The notes under the pieces were generated by a model, which worked only from the letters and a program-made list of their open reading frames with translations, had not been told where the DNA came from and did not search any database. A stretch of DNA of 35,784 bases from JBGTIS01 sp041745535 (lineage in GTDB: Bacteria; Bacteroidota; Bacteroidia; Cytophagales; Cyclobacteriaceae): contig JBGTIS010000378.1 of assembly GCA_041745535.1 (NCBI GenBank), positions 1 to 35,784 on the forward strand. The letters are read 5' to 3'. This document shows, piece after piece, positions 32,945-35,784 of this stretch (position 1 is the stretch's first letter; each line of letters starts with the position of its first letter). The position numbers and the translations under genes are program-made.

Positions 32945-34353
32945 TAAGTATCTTTTTTTCTATATTGATCAATAATTTTAAAGAGGGCTTTCTGCATGCC
33001 TAAATCTGGAAAGAATTGGTACAGCACCACATGTTTATCGTGATCCAAAATTAAAGCATTTTCCAGATAATTAAAGGCTTCTTTAAATTGTTTATTACTA
33101 ATCATATAGGCAGTGGCCCTGTAGTACAATTCTGCTTCCTCGGGAAGTTCATCTATACCGTCGAGTATCAGGGAAATAGCATTTTCATAATCCCCTTGTT
33201 CGTAATACACATAAGACCAATCTAACCAAGTAATCACGCATTCTGGATCTAAGGCACTTGCCTTTTGATAAGCGTCGGTACACGATACAATATTGCCAAT
33301 ATTATATTCCGCCTCAGCGAGAATACGCCAGTAAAGCGGATGCTCGTTATTTAATGAAACTGCTTTGTTCAAGAAATGTGTAGCTTCATACCATCGCTGC
33401 TGCTTATTCAGGCATGATCCTATTCCAAACCAGGGTTCATCGTACCCATAATCTATTTTAGTGGCTTTGCGGTAATACTTGATAGCCATGTCGTATTTTT
33501 CCAGTTTTTCATAAGCAGCTCCCACACAGCAATATGTTTCCGCGCTAGCCCCTTCTAATTTGTAGGTTTCTTTAAATGATTTGAGCGCTTTGTCATAGTA
33601 TTGGAGGTTCATATAGGTATTGCCCAGATTAAAAAAAGCTGAGGCAAACTGTTCATCGATAGTAATAGCAAACTCATAAGCCTCAACGGCTTTATCATAT
33701 TTGCCCATTTTATTATATACCAGCCCCAGGTTGTACCATGCGTATTGAGAATAAGGGTCTCGATCTATAAATTTTGTGTAATATACAATGCTGTTTTCGA
33801 GCTCGCCGGTGATATCAAGGCAGTAAGCCAATTCGTACAATGCGTCCTGGTGGTTTAAATTAAACTCAACAGCAAGTTTATAACAGGAGATGGCTTTTTT
33901 ATAATCGGAAATACCCTGATACGCCATGCCCAATTGGTAATAGGCTTCATCTTTTTCTTCTGTAAGCGCTATCAGCCGTTCAAATTCAAAAATTGCCGCT
34001 TTCTGATTTCCTGTTTGGTTATAGATAGTGCCTTTCAGCATTAGAATTTCCGGATCGTTAGGCTGCAGGTTAGAGGCGTTATCCAGTAGTTGAAGGGCCT
34101 CCTCATAATTTTCCGTATAATTAAGAACCTGGGCTTTATGTAGCAGGAGCTCTACGGAATAAGGATATTGGTGTATGCCAAAATTACACGCATTAAGTGC
34201 TTTGTGGTTATCTCCTAAATCAATATAGTAATCAATTATAAATATATAAGTTTCTAGTTCTAAAAAATGTGAACCATCTTCTAAGTGTTCTTCAAACATT
34301 TTTACCAGTTCCTGGCTATGTTCTTCCCTGTTAAAATCGTCCCCCATATTCAT
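32944..34353 (-). CDS. Large soluble tetratricopeptide-repeat protein
   Basis: A 469-residue protein made almost wholly of about twelve TPR units (for example AWYNLGLVYNKMGKYDKAVE). It has no signal peptide or membrane helix, so it is cytoplasmic. An acidic N-terminus (MNMGDDFNREEH) precedes the array; a second ATG two codons downstream is also possible. TPR arrays serve as protein-binding scaffolds, and no partner is evident. Its stop overlaps the comA start, which is the only hint of a link to that gene. No exact promoter box was found upstream. Confidence 0.88.
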   Translation of the reverse strand: MNMGDDFNREEHSQELVKMFEEHLEDGSHFLELETYIFIIDYYIDLGDNHKALNACNFGIHQYPYSVELLLHKAQVLNYTENYEEALQLLDNASNLQPNDPEILMLKGTIYNQTGNQKAAIFEFERLIALTEEKDEAYYQLGMAYQGISDYKKAISCYKLAVEFNLNHQDALYELAYCLDITGELENSIVYYTKFIDRDPYSQYAWYNLGLVYNKMGKYDKAVEAYEFAITIDEQFASAFFNLGNTYMNLQYYDKALKSFKETYKLEGASAETYCCVGAAYEKLEKYDMAIKYYRKATKIDYGYDEPWFGIGSCLNKQQRWYEATHFLNKAVSLNNEHPLYWRILAEAEYNIGNIVSCTDAYQKASALDPECVITWLDWSYVYYEQGDYENAISLILDGIDELPEEAELYYRATAYMISNKQFKEAFNYLENALILDHDKHVVLYQFFPDLGMQKALFKIIDQYRKKDT

Positions 34354-34529
34354 TAGTTATTTTTATTCTAGAAAATTTTTAAACTCATAGAGCTCTAAAA
34401 TTAGCCACCTTGAATCTCTCTTTTATGTAATTATATATCCTAAAATTTACATATACAATACTATGTATGTTAATTTAAGCTTCAGATAATAAAACGGTTT
34501 ACCATTATCTATAATACGACATTTTAATT

Positions 34530-35510
34530 TTATTTATTTATATTTTTCATTATTTCTTGACAAGCCCATTCAAGTGTTTGGCTAATTGGTCTAAACTTAT
34601 AATTTAAAACCTTTTTAATTTTGTTATTGCTATATGTATAACGGTTATTTACCAGTTTGGGAAGTTCACTGCTCAAGTTTGTTCGTTTATTTAAAATCCA
34701 CGAACCAAAGTTTGCAAACCATATAGCAGTTTGAAGTTGAATCTTGTTTAGCTTGACTCTGGGTGGCTTCTTATTAAAATTATCAGCTATTTTTTCAAAA
34801 AAATCTTTGTATGAGATCGCTCCGGCATTTATAATAAACCGTTCATTATTTTCTTCTGAATTGAGTAATTTCACTGCAATATTCGCTGCATCCCGTACAT
34901 CCACTACATTTATTAGGCCTTCTAAGTAAAACTGACTTTCTTCCCAAACGTATTTTAATAATTTAGTACTACTTTTATCCCAGTTGCCAGGTCCTATTAC
35001 TACAGATGGATTTATGATAATACTGGATAATCCTTCTGCAACTCCTCGCCACACCTCTAGTTCAGCCAAATATTTAGTTCTCGCATAATGAGAACCTAAT
35101 TCAGTATAATTCCAGTTTGAATTTTCATCGCTTGAGTAACTGTTTTTCTTTTTACCAATTGTAGCAATTGAGCTTACATATAACAATTTCTCTATGCCTT
35201 TGTCTATGCAAGCATTAATTAAATTTGAAGTTCCTGTTACATTCACACTGTGCATTAACTCTTTGTCTTTTTGATTATAAGAAACAACAGCCGCACAATG
35301 TAACACCCTAACTACATCCTTCAGATTTTTTCTAAGCCAGAGCATATCTCTGATATCTCCTTCGACCCATTCAATTTGATGTGCAATATCAGATACCAGA
35401 TTCATTTCGCTTCCGGAACGTTTAACAGCCCGGATATTAAAACCTTGCCGTAACAACTCGCGACATATAAAACTTCCGACCAATCCAGTTGCACCTGTTA
35501 CAAAAAACAT
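34530..35510 (-). CDS. NAD(P)-dependent epimerase/dehydratase, extended SDR family
   Basis: A 326-residue oxidoreductase of the extended short-chain dehydrogenase type. The Rossmann motif TGATGLVG is at residues 5-12, followed by a conserved DI in VEGDIRD, the SSIAT segment, and the catalytic YxxxK as YARTK near residue 142. INPSVVIGPG is also typical. The sequence is closest in style to NAD-dependent epimerase/dehydratases acting on nucleotide sugars or on dihydroflavonol-like ketones; the substrate is unclear. It stands alone, with its own promoter, between the TPR gene and the rrn operon. Confidence 0.88.
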   Translation of the reverse strand: MFFVTGATGLVGSFICRELLRQGFNIRAVKRSGSEMNLVSDIAHQIEWVEGDIRDMLWLRKNLKDVVRVLHCAAVVSYNQKDKELMHSVNVTGTSNLINACIDKGIEKLLYVSSIATIGKKKNSYSSDENSNWNYTELGSHYARTKYLAELEVWRGVAEGLSSIIINPSVVIGPGNWDKSSTKLLKYVWEESQFYLEGLINVVDVRDAANIAVKLLNSEENNERFIINAGAISYKDFFEKIADNFNKKPPRVKLNKIQLQTAIWFANFGSWILNKRTNLSSELPKLVNNRYTYSNNKIKKVLNYKFRPISQTLEWACQEIMKNINK

Positions 35511-35538
35511 AGAATAATTTCCGTGATAAAGTATTGGG

Positions 35539-35567
35539 CAAATATAGGAGTTAAATAAGAAAACAAA
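35539..35567 (-). promoter_or_regulatory. Candidate promoter of the epimerase gene
   Basis: On the minus strand TTTG (35567-35564) is followed after 17 bases by TATATTTG (35546-35539), an exact -7 box. The spacing is slightly shorter than the usual 19-21. The box lies about 29 bases before the ATG. Confidence 0.5.
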
Positions 35568-35643
35568 GTTTTTATGGAGTAGGGGGTTTAGCAGTTAGCA
35601 ATCCCAAAATTCAGGTTTAAGTTGAAGGTAGAATGCTTAAAAT

Positions 35644-35674
35644 AAAAAAAGCCCCTGTAGGATATACAGGGGCT
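35644..35674 (-). terminator. Terminator of the rRNA operon
   Basis: A perfect 10-base stem (35650-35659 with 35665-35674, AGCCCCTGTA on the transcribed strand) with a 5-base loop is followed, on the minus strand, by seven T. It lies about a dozen bases past the 5S rRNA 3' end. Confidence 0.93.
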
Positions 35675-35685
35675 AAGGGAATAGA

Positions 35686-35784
35686 ATGGCGGTGACTTAC
35701 TCTCCCGGAGGAACCAGTACCATCAGCGCTGCCGGTCTTAACTGCTCTGTTCGGAAAGGGAAGAGGTGATCCCCGGCGCTACAA
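35686..35784 (-). rRNA. rrf: 5S ribosomal RNA, 5' end cut by window edge
   Basis: The minus strand contains the conserved 5S segments CCGAACAGAGCAGTTAAG (loop B to C region) and GCGCTGATGGTACTGG, then GGGAGAGTAAGTCACCGCC near the 3' end. About 99 of roughly 110 bases are present; the first ten or so lie beyond the right edge. The exact 3' end is uncertain by a few bases. With the terminator that follows, it marks the end of an rrn operon that extends to the right. Confidence 0.92.

Noticed and set aside
34388..34397. TAGAGCTCTA palindrome upstream of the TPR gene
   Set aside because: It is a short restriction-site-like palindrome with no repeat copy or promoter relation; likely chance.

Overview
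This window reads as a chromosomal housekeeping segment from a Bacteroidota member, most likely of the Cytophagales type. The evidence is gene content and promoter style. It holds gldE next to ssb and mutY, an HU / TPR / 29-residue COX24-like protein / RNase G block, DUF4290 next to murA, and a MurA with Asp in place of the catalytic Cys. Base composition is AT-rich. Several gene starts are preceded by the Bacteroidota -7 box TAnnTTTG, and Shine-Dalgarno sequences are nearly absent. No insertion sequence, prophage, CRISPR array or tRNA was seen.

Layout, left to right. 1-1095: the 5' part of ugd (minus), cut by the window edge. 1372-2844: rpsU, a XerC-type recombinase and hpf (plus), closed by a shared terminator facing metK. 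2880-8985: metK, an RsmI-like methylase, a YbfF-like hydrolase, gldE, ssb and mutY (minus), with a small DUF2905 gene (plus) inserted. 9126-12137: HU, a TPR protein, the 29-residue basic protein and rng (plus). 12287-15912: a small Asp-rich membrane protein, recX, comB, gcvT and rnhB. 15925-20702: a large SNF2 helicase, a LolC/E-like permease and rbfA (minus). 20824-24901: a polytopic membrane protein (plus) converging on rpiB, tatC and glyA (minus). 24902-25321 is a gene-free, AT-rich stretch with several inverted repeats, leading into a 67-residue protein of unknown function. 25565-29901: murA, DUF4290 and a UvrD/PcrA helicase (minus). 30109-34353: a MoxR ATPase, a DUF368 membrane protein, comA and a large TPR protein (minus). 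34530-35510: an NAD-dependent epimerase. 35644 to the right edge: an rrn terminator and most of a 5S rRNA gene on the minus strand.

Functional themes are translation and ribosome control (rpsU, hpf, rbfA, rng, COX24-like protein, 5S), DNA maintenance (xerC, ssb, mutY, recX, rnhB, uvrD, SNF2, HU), one-carbon and SAM metabolism (metK, glyA, gcvT) and cell envelope (ugd, murA, DUF368, LolC/E, TatC, GldE). ComA and ComB, two steps of sulfolactate synthesis, are both present but about 18 kb apart. I see no clearly new multi-gene system. The best leads are regulatory: two TACAnnTGTA operator-like palindromes upstream of the orphan 67-residue gene, a Shine-Dalgarno-bearing short leader on rpsU, a perfect FNR-type box at the ugd promoter, and an inverted repeat overlapping the moxR promoter.
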